This document shows positions 1 through 5,020 of a stretch of DNA of 9,352 nt, one piece after another; position 1 is the stretch's first letter; the number at the start of each line of letters is the position of its first letter. Below the pieces are notes generated by a model. That model was given only the letters and a program-made list of their open reading frames with translations, had not been told where the DNA came from and did not search any database. Origin of the DNA: an uncultured Cytophagaceae bacterium. Its GTDB lineage: Bacteria > Bacteroidota > Bacteroidia > Cytophagales > Microscillaceae. The translations under genes were made by a program, and so were the position numbers. The stretch covers positions 1 to 9,352 of the forward strand of contig CALDJV010000615.1 in the NCBI GenBank assembly GCA_937899305.1. The letters run 5' to 3'.

Positions 1-480
1 AATACTTTTGATCATTGAATTGATTGCTTTATCGTACTGGTTACCCGCTACTTCGGCCACGATACCAAATACAAACAACACATGATTGCCATTCTTGACT
101 AATAAAATACCCAAGTCCATGGCTTGTCCATCTACCTTGCCTTTGGCATCTACAAATATCGCATCCAATCCGTTCAATTGATTGGTCTGGGGCTCCCCTT
201 CTTTCAAATCAGTTACCAACTTCTTAATCTCTTTTTCCGCCTCATTTAATGCTGCCTCCAAACTGCTTGAGGCAATGTCTATAAATACAAAATGAGCCAA
301 ATCATCGGCACTGTAAATACTTAAGTCGTTGTCTTGCCCTACTTGATGTTTCCAACCTTTAGGAACAGTTACCTTCAAACCACTGGGACTGGTGAGCGTT
401 TCCTGGGCTTTGGTAGCAAAAGAACCCAAACATAAAATCGCCAATAACAAGGTTAATTTATAAAATGAGTGTTTGTTCAT
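1..480 (-). CDS. Secreted PsbP/DcrB-like small envelope protein, 3' end cut by window
   Basis: The reading frame is open from the ATG at 478-480 to the left edge, giving 160 codons without a stop. Residues 1-25 form a signal peptide: MNKHS, then a hydrophobic core (LTLLLAILCLGSFA), then TKA|Q, a signal peptidase I site of the kind common in Bacteroidota. There is no lipobox cysteine at the cleavage point. The mature part begins with a 'PSGLKVTVPKGW' strand-turn pattern, as in PsbP/DcrB/DUF1795-like domains, and later has an acidic-basic helix around residues 80-95. The fragment ends with '..AINSMIKSI', which resembles the C-terminal helix of the neighbour at 604-1107, so probably only a few residues are missing. 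The pair look like tandem paralogs. Function is unknown; an envelope location is inferred from the signal peptide, and the fold is only suggested by pattern. Confidence 0.8.
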   Translation of the reverse strand, partial: MNKHSFYKLTLLLAILCLGSFATKAQETLTSPSGLKVTVPKGWKHQVGQDNDLSIYSADDLAHFVFIDIASSSLEAALNEAEKEIKKLVTDLKEGEPQTNQLNGLDAIFVDAKGKVDGQAMDLGILLVKNGNHVLFVFGIVAEVAGNQYDKAINSMIKSI

Positions 481-515
481 AATCATAAAATAATGGGTGA
501 ATCATTCCATCTTGA

Positions 516-528
516 AACGCAACTTTTA
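516..528 (-). repeat. 13-bp motif copy 2, upstream of the secreted protein gene
   Basis: This is an exact copy (TAAAAGTTGCGTT on the minus strand) of the motif at 1964-1976, placed 36 bases upstream of the ATG at 480. A TTGACA-like hexamer lies just upstream of it. It could be part of a promoter or a binding site shared by the two envelope-protein genes. Confidence 0.35.
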
Positions 529-603
529 TGCTTATGTTGTCAATTGCTTCCCCTTGCCTACTTAAAGATCAGCTACTCAGGCATCTTTTCACGTACCCCA
601 ATA

Positions 604-1107
604 CTACTTTTGGTAACTTATTCCAGCGATCATCTTTTTGATATCTCCTCGATATTTATCTCGATCCTTTTTGAGGCCTCGAATCGAAACAAGCATGGTT
701 TGTTGGGTTGCTTCTACTACTATCAAGTTCATTACTACTTCTACATCTCCATATATCTTAACGACTTCATAACTAACCAAAGGCATTTTTCCAGCTATCT
801 TGGTTGACTGCGCCATATTGTCTTGTGAAAAGGAGTCTACCTCTTTTTTCGCTACCTTTCGAACATCTTCTGCTGACATTTTCGCAACATCAAATACACC
901 AAACTTTATTTTCAGATTCGCATCCGGAATCGTCAGATCTAAATCACCACTTTTCGCTCCTAAATGGGTCGACTTTTTTACCTCCCAGTTCTGAGGAATT
1001 GTCATTTCAAACCCACTCTTAAAAGTCACCTTTTTGGATGATTGAGTATCACAGGCCTGTAAAAACAAAATGATTGCACAAGTCATGAATATTGTATGTA
1101 TCCGCAT
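604..1107 (-). CDS. Small lipoprotein, PsbP/DcrB-like, paralog of the adjacent downstream gene
   Basis: The gene encodes 167 residues from an ATG. The N-terminus (MRIHTIFMTCAIILFLQAC) is a lipoprotein signal peptide with lipobox L-Q-A-C, so Cys19 would be lipidated and the protein anchored in an envelope membrane. Residues 28-40 (SGFEMTIPQNWEV) match in spacing the 'SGLKVTVPKGW' segment of the gene at 1-480. A central helix (about 76-95) and a terminal 'KKMIAGISYQK' segment also correspond, so the two genes look like a tandem duplication in which one copy is lipidated and the other is not. The pattern recalls PsbP/DcrB-type domains, but that fold call is inference and the role is unknown. A 123-bp gap separates the two genes. 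The next upstream gene candidate ends 97 bp away on the same strand. Confidence 0.82.
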   Translation of the reverse strand: MRIHTIFMTCAIILFLQACDTQSSKKVTFKSGFEMTIPQNWEVKKSTHLGAKSGDLDLTIPDANLKIKFGVFDVAKMSAEDVRKVAKKEVDSFSQDNMAQSTKIAGKMPLVSYEVVKIYGDVEVVMNLIVVEATQQTMLVSIRGLKKDRDKYRGDIKKMIAGISYQK

Positions 1108-1204
1108 ATATCAATTATTTAATGAATAGATAAGCATCAAAAGTCTATTGATTGTTGTAACAACAGCCCATCTGCTTGATAATTTTTCAGAGCAATATAT
1201 CACT

Positions 1205-1360
1205 TTAGAACTCAACAATGAGAGGATAATTCACCAACAAGCGGCCTGAGTTTATGAATTGTAGCAAATGCCGCCTAAGATATTCTTCCTCACTATGATC
1301 ACTCAGGGTGGAGGTGTATTCAGGTATTTGCTCATTGGGTTTTGCCTCAATTCCATCCAT
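1205..1360 (-). CDS. Possible small protein of 51 residues, start overlaps stop of the SPOR gene
   Basis: The frame opens with an ATG at 1358-1360, inside the last codons of the SPOR-like gene (stop at 1347-1349), and runs to a TAA at 1205-1207, giving an overlap of 14 bases. The product begins MDGIEAKPNEQIPEY, has a Glu-rich centre (SDHSEEEYLRR) and ends in a hydrophobic stretch (LLVNYPLIVEF). No family is recognised. In favour: a real ATG, the overlap geometry typical of translational coupling, protein-like composition, and the filling of an otherwise empty 239-bp gap. Against: a 52-codon open frame can arise by chance. It could also be a lost C-terminal extension of the SPOR gene reached by a frameshift, since it lies in a different frame directly at that gene's end. 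Confidence 0.42.
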   Translation of the reverse strand: MDGIEAKPNEQIPEYTSTLSDHSEEEYLRRHLLQFINSGRLLVNYPLIVEF

Positions 1361-1931
1361 TAAGATAAGTTTCGTACCAAATCATCACTCGGGCAGGCAC
1401 AATAGCGGTATGTTTGAAACGTTTATTTAACTGCATTTGGGCTTTCTCGGCCGCGGCTTTGTTCTCGAAGTTGCCTATGCGAAGAAAATAACTCGGTGCT
1501 TTGAAATTCAAGTAAGAACGCCAATGATCAAAGTATTTGTAGACGACATTACGAGCATCTAATACCTCTTGGCGATAAGGGCCTCGGTATACCAATACCC
1601 GGTACCCTTCCTGGCGCTTAAATCTTTGAGCAACGATGCCATCCGGAAACCACTGACCAAACACTGAGTCGAGCAATGCGTTAACTTTGTATTGAGGCGT
1701 AAATACGGAATCTTGTAACACCACCATAGCGGTGTCGTTGACCAATGCTTGTGAAGGATCGTACCGAAATCGGTACAAATTGTATTCTTTCTGTTTGATA
1801 AGATCGTTGTCAAAAATAATGAGGGTATCGTTTTGAGCAGGCAATTGGCCAAAAAAACCCAAAAATAGGGCTAGAAAAAGCCCACATAACTCAGGTTTTA
1901 AATATAAATATTTACCTTTTTTTTGACTCAT
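1347..1931 (-). CDS. Secreted SPOR-like domain protein
   Basis: I chose the ATG at 1929-1931, giving 194 residues. The frame extends to a TTG at 1970, but that would put 13 charged residues ahead of an otherwise normal signal peptide. From the ATG, residues 1-12 are basic (MSQKKGKYLYLK), residues 16-28 are hydrophobic (CGLFLALFLGFFG), and a LPAQ|N cleavage site follows. Residues about 109-182 look like a SPOR domain: 'GYRVLVYRG' opens it, 'YFLRIGNFENKAAAEKAQ' is the typical second repeat with its R-x-G-x-F core, and it closes with 'TAIVPARV'. SPOR domains bind denuded peptidoglycan strands, often at division sites, so a periplasmic peptidoglycan-binding role is inferred. The segment before it (about 34-108) is unrecognised. 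The gene is divergent from pspA with 111 bp between them. Confidence 0.78.
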   Translation of the reverse strand: MSQKKGKYLYLKPELCGLFLALFLGFFGQLPAQNDTLIIFDNDLIKQKEYNLYRFRYDPSQALVNDTAMVVLQDSVFTPQYKVNALLDSVFGQWFPDGIVAQRFKRQEGYRVLVYRGPYRQEVLDARNVVYKYFDHWRSYLNFKAPSYFLRIGNFENKAAAEKAQMQLNKRFKHTAIVPARVMIWYETYLNGWN

Positions 1932-1933
1932 AT

Positions 1934-1941
1934 CAAATTTA
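1934..1941 (-). promoter_or_regulatory. Candidate -7 element (TAnnTTTG) just before the SPOR gene ATG
   Basis: On the minus strand this reads TAAATTTG, an exact match to the Bacteroidota TAnnTTTG element. It ends only two bases before the ATG at 1931, so transcription would begin at or just inside the chosen start and the message would be nearly leaderless. The only nearby upstream TTG lies 26 bases away, longer than the usual 17-23. The match may therefore be fortuitous. Confidence 0.2.
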
Positions 1942-1963
1942 TATTTTTCGCTTTTAATATCAG

Positions 1964-1976
1964 AACGCAACTTTTA
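1964..1976 (-). repeat. 13-bp motif copy 1, upstream of the SPOR gene
   Basis: On the minus strand this reads TAAAAGTTGCGTT. The identical 13-mer occurs at 516-528 on the same strand. This copy ends 33 bases before the ATG at 1931 and the other ends 36 bases before the ATG at 480, so position relative to the start is alike. A 13-mer match somewhere in 9.3 kb is expected by chance, so only the shared position makes it notable. Confidence 0.35.
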
Positions 1977-2042
1977 CATTACAAAAAAAGTTTGTATTAT
2001 TATACAATATTTGGTTTTTATACCACGAAATGCAACTAACAT

Positions 2043-2735
2043 ATGGGAATATTTAGAAGAATTAAAGACATAGTGAAAGCCCAGGCTAATCATCAAGCGG
2101 AGAAGTTTGAGAATAAAAATCCCGAGAAGATGATCAAGCAGGTGGTAGTAGATATGCAAAAGTCGGTAGCCCAGGCTACTTCTGCTTTGGCTACTGCTAT
2201 GAGCCAGGAACGCAAGATGGAGCATGAATATAAAAAACATACTTCGGCAGCAAAAAACTGGGAACACAAGGCCATGCAAGCCCTACAGGCAGGTAATGAA
2301 GACATTGCCCGTCAGTCGTTGGCCAAGAAAAACGAAGCAGAGCAACAATCCAATCAATACAAGACCATGTATGAGCGCTCAGCTGCTGATACGGCCAAAC
2401 TCAAAGAGCAGGTACAAGATTTGAAAACGAAACTTCAGGAAGCTCAAAACAAGGAGAGCATGCTGATTGCCCGAAGCAAAGCCGCTAAAGCACGTACGGA
2501 CATGGCCAAAGGCATGGGGAATGGCATTGACAGTAATGGAGTGATGGATAAGTTTAACAAATACGAGGAAAAAATTATTCAGGCCGAAGCCGAAGCCGAT
2601 GCTTATGAAAGCCTAGGCAGTGCCGACAAAGATTTAGAAGACGATATCAAACAACTGAATTCGGAATTTAGTGTAGATGATGATTTGGCCAAATTAAGAG
2701 CCAAAATGAATCAGCAAAATACCAACGGACAGTAA
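2043..2735 (+). CDS. pspA: PspA/IM30 family membrane-stress protein (bacterial ESCRT-III)
   Basis: This is a 230-residue protein of normal family length. Residues 1-22 (MGIFRRIKDIVKAQ...) form the basic amphipathic helix with which PspA/Vipp1 proteins insert into stressed membranes. 'NPEKMI' at 26-31 matches the conserved D/N-P-E-K-M start of the long hairpin. Residues about 35-150 are a continuous coiled-coil hairpin with the typical 'ALQAGNEDIARQSL' turn at 80-93. Residues 165-225 carry the shorter distal helices, including a conserved-looking acidic patch (SADKDLEDDI). Members oligomerise into rods or rings on the cytoplasmic face of the inner membrane and protect or remodel it; this is family knowledge. 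There is no Shine-Dalgarno sequence. The gene is divergent from the SPOR gene and ends before a strong inverted repeat. Two shortened relatives lie downstream on the same strand. The PspA versus Vipp1 distinction is not made here. Confidence 0.93.
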   Translation: MGIFRRIKDIVKAQANHQAEKFENKNPEKMIKQVVVDMQKSVAQATSALATAMSQERKMEHEYKKHTSAAKNWEHKAMQALQAGNEDIARQSLAKKNEAEQQSNQYKTMYERSAADTAKLKEQVQDLKTKLQEAQNKESMLIARSKAAKARTDMAKGMGNGIDSNGVMDKFNKYEEKIIQAEAEADAYESLGSADKDLEDDIKQLNSEFSVDDDLAKLRAKMNQQNTNGQ

Positions 2736-2770
2736 TCTTACTCCTTCAACAAGTTTATGCTTCAGCCATC

Positions 2771-2819
2771 AGCAGATTGGCTAGGTTTCCAATACCAATT
2801 AAAACCTAGCCAATCTGCT
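2771..2819 (+). terminator. 18-bp perfect inverted repeat after pspA, probable transcript-end hairpin
   Basis: The arms are AGCAGATTGGCTAGGTTT (2771-2788) and its exact reverse complement (2802-2819), separated by a 13-base loop. It begins 36 bases after the pspA stop. The stem is long and stable, but only a short pyrimidine-rich run (TTACCTT) follows, so it is not a textbook intrinsic terminator. It may stabilise the 3' end of the mRNA or act as a terminator of the U-poor type. A protein-binding palindrome is also possible. Confidence 0.6.
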
Positions 2820-3039
2820 TTACCTTAAGGAAAGCACACCCAAGTATCTTCACCTCAGCATCCTTAGTAATTATTATACCATCCAGGATATAAGCACCTA
2901 TCTATTCAAATCATTTTTTTCAACCTAAATTGCCCTCTAAAATTGAAGTAAGGCAGTTTGAAGGAAAAGGCACACTCATACCAGTAAAAGCAATGATTGT
3001 GAGCAAGTTACAAGCAAAAACTGTGCTCAACTTTCTTTG

Positions 3040-3067
3040 TTTATTGGGCATAATTTATCCCAATAAA
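3040..3067 (+). repeat. 9-bp perfect inverted repeat upstream of the coiled-coil pair
   Basis: The arms are TTTATTGGG (3040-3048) and CCCAATAAA (3059-3067), with a 10-base AT-only loop apart from one C. Inside the loop ATAA and TTAT can extend the stem past a bulged C. The hairpin lies 71 bases before the ATG at 3139, in the leader or promoter zone of the pair. No T-run follows, so it more likely serves as an operator or leader structure than as a terminator; this is inference. Confidence 0.45.
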
Positions 3068-3138
3068 ATGGAGATCATCGAATTAAAAATGTACATTAGA
3101 GTTACTAACAAAAACTCTTGGCAATTATTACATATCAG

Positions 3139-3639
3139 ATGGAATTATTAGGTAATCTCAGGGATTTTCAGGCACCAAAAAGTAATCTCAGAAAATTCCC
3201 CGAAGAAGAGTATGCTTCGTTGGATCATGTCCAGCACTTTAGCATTCTCACGCAACAACGCATGAAGCTGGCCCAACAGTTGGGCAAAGCCATTGTACAC
3301 TATAGGCAACTACGAGTCAAATTTTTATCATTGGCTACCTCCTACCTCGATACCATTCGGCTTGCTCAAAGTCAGAAAGACGAGTACGCAACCGAAAGTG
3401 AAGTACTCGAGTTGGATTATTGGGAAGCTTTTGGGGAGGGTCGTATCTATAAAACAATGCTTCAGCGGGCCCACTCCGAAGCCCAGCATTATTATCAAAC
3501 CTATCAGAAAATCACGCTCAAATTAGAAGTGCTACAACAAGTGCTGGACGAACAAGACCTCAGCGGACAAATTTACCCAGCTCACTTTTTGGCTTTTGAC
3601 GAATTTCTTAAACCTACCAAGCATTTCGAATCATTGTAA
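3139..3639 (+). CDS. Coiled-coil protein, probable shortened PspA-like paralog (first of pair)
   Basis: I chose the ATG at 3139 (166 residues) over an in-frame TTG at 3118, because MELLGNLRDF then aligns with the N-termini of the next gene and of PspA. No known family is recognised outright. Residues 1-12 form a short basic/hydrophobic helix, and residues 33-138 are predicted by pattern to be long helices forming a hairpin. 'GRIYKTMLQRA' places YKTM at 104-107, nearly the same position as YKTM at 106-109 in the PspA encoded upstream, followed by a similar 'I/L..KL....Q' heptad run. The protein then stops, lacking the distal third of PspA, and ends in a 'FLAFDEF' tail (150-156). That tail is shared with the next gene (FLDFEAF). 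The next gene starts two bases after the stop, so the two are co-transcribed and probably translationally coupled. A membrane or PspA-associated role is inferred. Confidence 0.8.
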   Translation: MELLGNLRDFQAPKSNLRKFPEEEYASLDHVQHFSILTQQRMKLAQQLGKAIVHYRQLRVKFLSLATSYLDTIRLAQSQKDEYATESEVLELDYWEAFGEGRIYKTMLQRAHSEAQHYYQTYQKITLKLEVLQQVLDEQDLSGQIYPAHFLAFDEFLKPTKHFESL

Positions 3640-3641
3640 TC

Positions 3642-4130
3642 ATGGGTATTTTTGGTAGAATAAGTGATATTTTCAAGGCTAAGCTAAATACCGATTTGGT
3701 TGACGAACCTTATGCATCACCTGTTACCATCATTACCTTTTATGATTTGTGGTTACAGAGAGCCAAGCTGGTCTCAGCGGTGGCCTGTGCTACTTTGCAA
3801 ACCCGACGATGTAAACTGACTTACTTACGAAGTTTACAAGATTTTTTACAAGCTCAGTTATACAACTCAGAGGAAGACCAGCAAATAGAATACGAATACT
3901 TTACCAATCACTCAGATATTGATATTTACAAAGAAATGGTCAAACAGGCACAAAGTACCACCGATAAGTTAATCCAACAATATGATCTTATTCTGAAACG
4001 ACTCACAGTAGTTGCAGAAAAACTCAATATAGATCTTCGTTATCATATGGGTTTTGACTCGGCCCGTTTTTTAGACTTCGAAGCATTCGCCCAAAAGGTA
4101 AAGGCTTGGGAAACACCCCAAAATGATTAA
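3642..4130 (+). CDS. Coiled-coil protein with PspA-type N-terminal helix (second of pair)
   Basis: The gene encodes 162 residues from an ATG two bases after the previous stop. The first residues, MGIFGRISDIFKAKLN, are nearly the PspA amphipathic helix (MGIFRRIKDIVKAQAN) encoded 1.6 kb upstream, with aromatic, isoleucine and basic residues at matching places. The body aligns with the preceding protein: a 'YAS' after the first helix (24-26), 'LQRAKL' against 'QQRMKL', 'LRSL' against 'FLSL', 'DIYKEMVKQAQS' against 'RIYKTMLQRAHS', and a C-terminal 'FLDFEAF' (143-149) against 'FLAFDEF'. It lacks the helices that follow the hairpin in PspA. I infer a diverged, truncated PspA/ESCRT-III-like subunit that can still touch membrane through its first helix. 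The last codon overlaps by four bases the stop of the convergent RNA-binding gene. No characterised homolog comes to mind. Confidence 0.85.
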   Translation: MGIFGRISDIFKAKLNTDLVDEPYASPVTIITFYDLWLQRAKLVSAVACATLQTRRCKLTYLRSLQDFLQAQLYNSEEDQQIEYEYFTNHSDIDIYKEMVKQAQSTTDKLIQQYDLILKRLTVVAEKLNIDLRYHMGFDSARFLDFEAFAQKVKAWETPQND

Positions 4131-4987
4131 TCTTTATTTTCTGATTGCTCCCTTAACCTGATGCCATCTGCCTCGATTACAATTTTACGCGTTTTGTAAA
4201 GCCCTCCAATGGCTTTCTTGAATACTTTTTTGCTCATCTGGAGTCGAGCCTTGATTTTCTCGGGGTCACTCTTATCAGACAATGCCAAGAAACCATCGTT
4301 CTCTTGCAAAGCTTGCAATACCTTGCCCGAAGCTTCGTCCACTTGTTCGTAACCATCGGGCTGTAGCCGTACATCTACCTTGAAATCATCCCAGCGAATT
4401 TTTCTAATGTAAGCTTTGGTTTTTTCGCCCGGCTCAAGCTTTCGAAACACCTCGTTTTCGTACAATAAGCCCAGAAATTTTTTATTGATGATCACCTGGT
4501 ACCCAATGTGGTTGCGATCGCATACGACGATGTCTACTTCTTGCCCCAACTCTAAATCTTCCAGTACCCCATCTTCCAGATAACGCCCCACTTTGGTAGT
4601 GGCCACAATCCGATTGGTCTTGTCGTCTACGTAAATACGCACCAAATAATGAGAGCCGGTATACACCTTGCGTTTTTGTTCTCGATAAGGCAACAGCAGG
4701 TCTTTGGTCAATCCCCAATTTAAGAACGCACCTACCCGCGATACCGCGATCACCTTGAGATAAGCAAACTCTCCTACTTGGGCTTTGGGAGTTTCGGTCG
4801 TGGCAATCAATCGGTCTTCTGAATCGAAAAACACAAATACCTCTATCTCATCACCTACTTGGGTATTTTCAGGAATGTATCGCTTGGGAATCAATACTTC
4901 TTGTTGCGTTTCTTCATCTATCAGATACGCTCCAAAATCTACTTCTCGATTGACTTTTAAGCGGTTATGTTCACCGTATTTTATCAT
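4127..4987 (-). CDS. cvfB: CvfB-type S1 RNA-binding protein with C-terminal winged helix
   Basis: The gene encodes 286 residues from an ATG. The layout is that of the CvfB/YitL family. A first S1-like barrel spans about 5-62 (NRLKVNREVDFGAYLIDE...EVLIPKRY, then VGDEIEVFVFFDSEDRLIATT). A second spans about 70-135 (GEFAYLKVIAVSRVGAFLNWGL...DLLLPYREQ) and a third about 145-205. A winged-helix segment follows at about 222-283, with 'GFLALSDKSDPEKIKARLQMSKKVFKKAIGGLYK'. CvfB proteins bind RNA and in staphylococci influence virulence gene expression and RNA turnover; the role here is unknown. The gene follows the kynurenine monooxygenase with a 33-bp gap and may be read through from it, though that gap also contains a possible promoter. 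Its stop overlaps that of the convergent coiled-coil gene. Confidence 0.9.
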   Translation of the reverse strand: MIKYGEHNRLKVNREVDFGAYLIDEETQQEVLIPKRYIPENTQVGDEIEVFVFFDSEDRLIATTETPKAQVGEFAYLKVIAVSRVGAFLNWGLTKDLLLPYREQKRKVYTGSHYLVRIYVDDKTNRIVATTKVGRYLEDGVLEDLELGQEVDIVVCDRNHIGYQVIINKKFLGLLYENEVFRKLEPGEKTKAYIRKIRWDDFKVDVRLQPDGYEQVDEASGKVLQALQENDGFLALSDKSDPEKIKARLQMSKKVFKKAIGGLYKTRKIVIEADGIRLREQSENKD

Positions 4988-5005
4988 ATTTCTAACATCA
5001 AACTA

Positions 5006-5013
5006 CAAAGGTA
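5006..5013 (-). promoter_or_regulatory. Candidate -7 promoter element before cvfB
   Basis: On the minus strand this reads TACCTTTG, an exact match to the Bacteroidota TAnnTTTG consensus, inside the 33-bp gap between kmo and cvfB. Transcription would start about 10-15 bases before the cvfB ATG. No TTG lies at the usual 17-23 base distance upstream (the nearest is about 12 bases away, inside the kmo 3' end), so this is a weak call. Confidence 0.25.
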
Positions 5014-5020
5014 GTACAAA

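Larger units (their letters stand above)
2736..3138 (+). other. 403-bp gap between pspA and the coiled-coil pair
   Basis: This interval has no convincing gene. It holds an 18-bp perfect inverted repeat shortly after the pspA stop and a second 9-bp perfect inverted repeat about 70 bases before the next ATG, both listed separately. A TTG-initiated frame of 73 codons at 2930-3151 was judged spurious because it overlaps the next gene and has no family features. The region probably contains the pspA transcript end and the leader or promoter of the downstream pair, but no clear TTG / TAnnTTTG promoter was found. Confidence 0.6.

Noticed and set aside
469..807. 112-codon plus-strand frame opposite the lipoprotein gene
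   Set aside because: It overlaps the 3' half of the gene at 604-1107 antisense. The product is rich in Tyr, Phe, Ser and His without domain features, as expected of an antisense shadow.
1991..2027. Promoter for pspA from TTTG at 1991 and AATATTTG at 2006-2013
   Set aside because: The spacer is only 11 bases and the -7 element misses its first base, so it does not meet the 17-23 base spacing.
1974..2279. 101-codon minus-strand frame over the start of pspA
   Set aside because: It lies antisense to a clear pspA gene; its Leu/His/Ser-rich composition is that of a shadow frame.
2930..3151. 73-codon plus-strand frame in the gap after pspA
   Set aside because: It starts with TTG, runs across the palindrome at 3040-3067, overlaps the start of the next gene in another frame, and the product has no family features.
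4482..4718. 78-codon minus-strand frame inside cvfB
   Set aside because: It is a shifted frame within a well-supported gene with an Arg-rich low-quality product.
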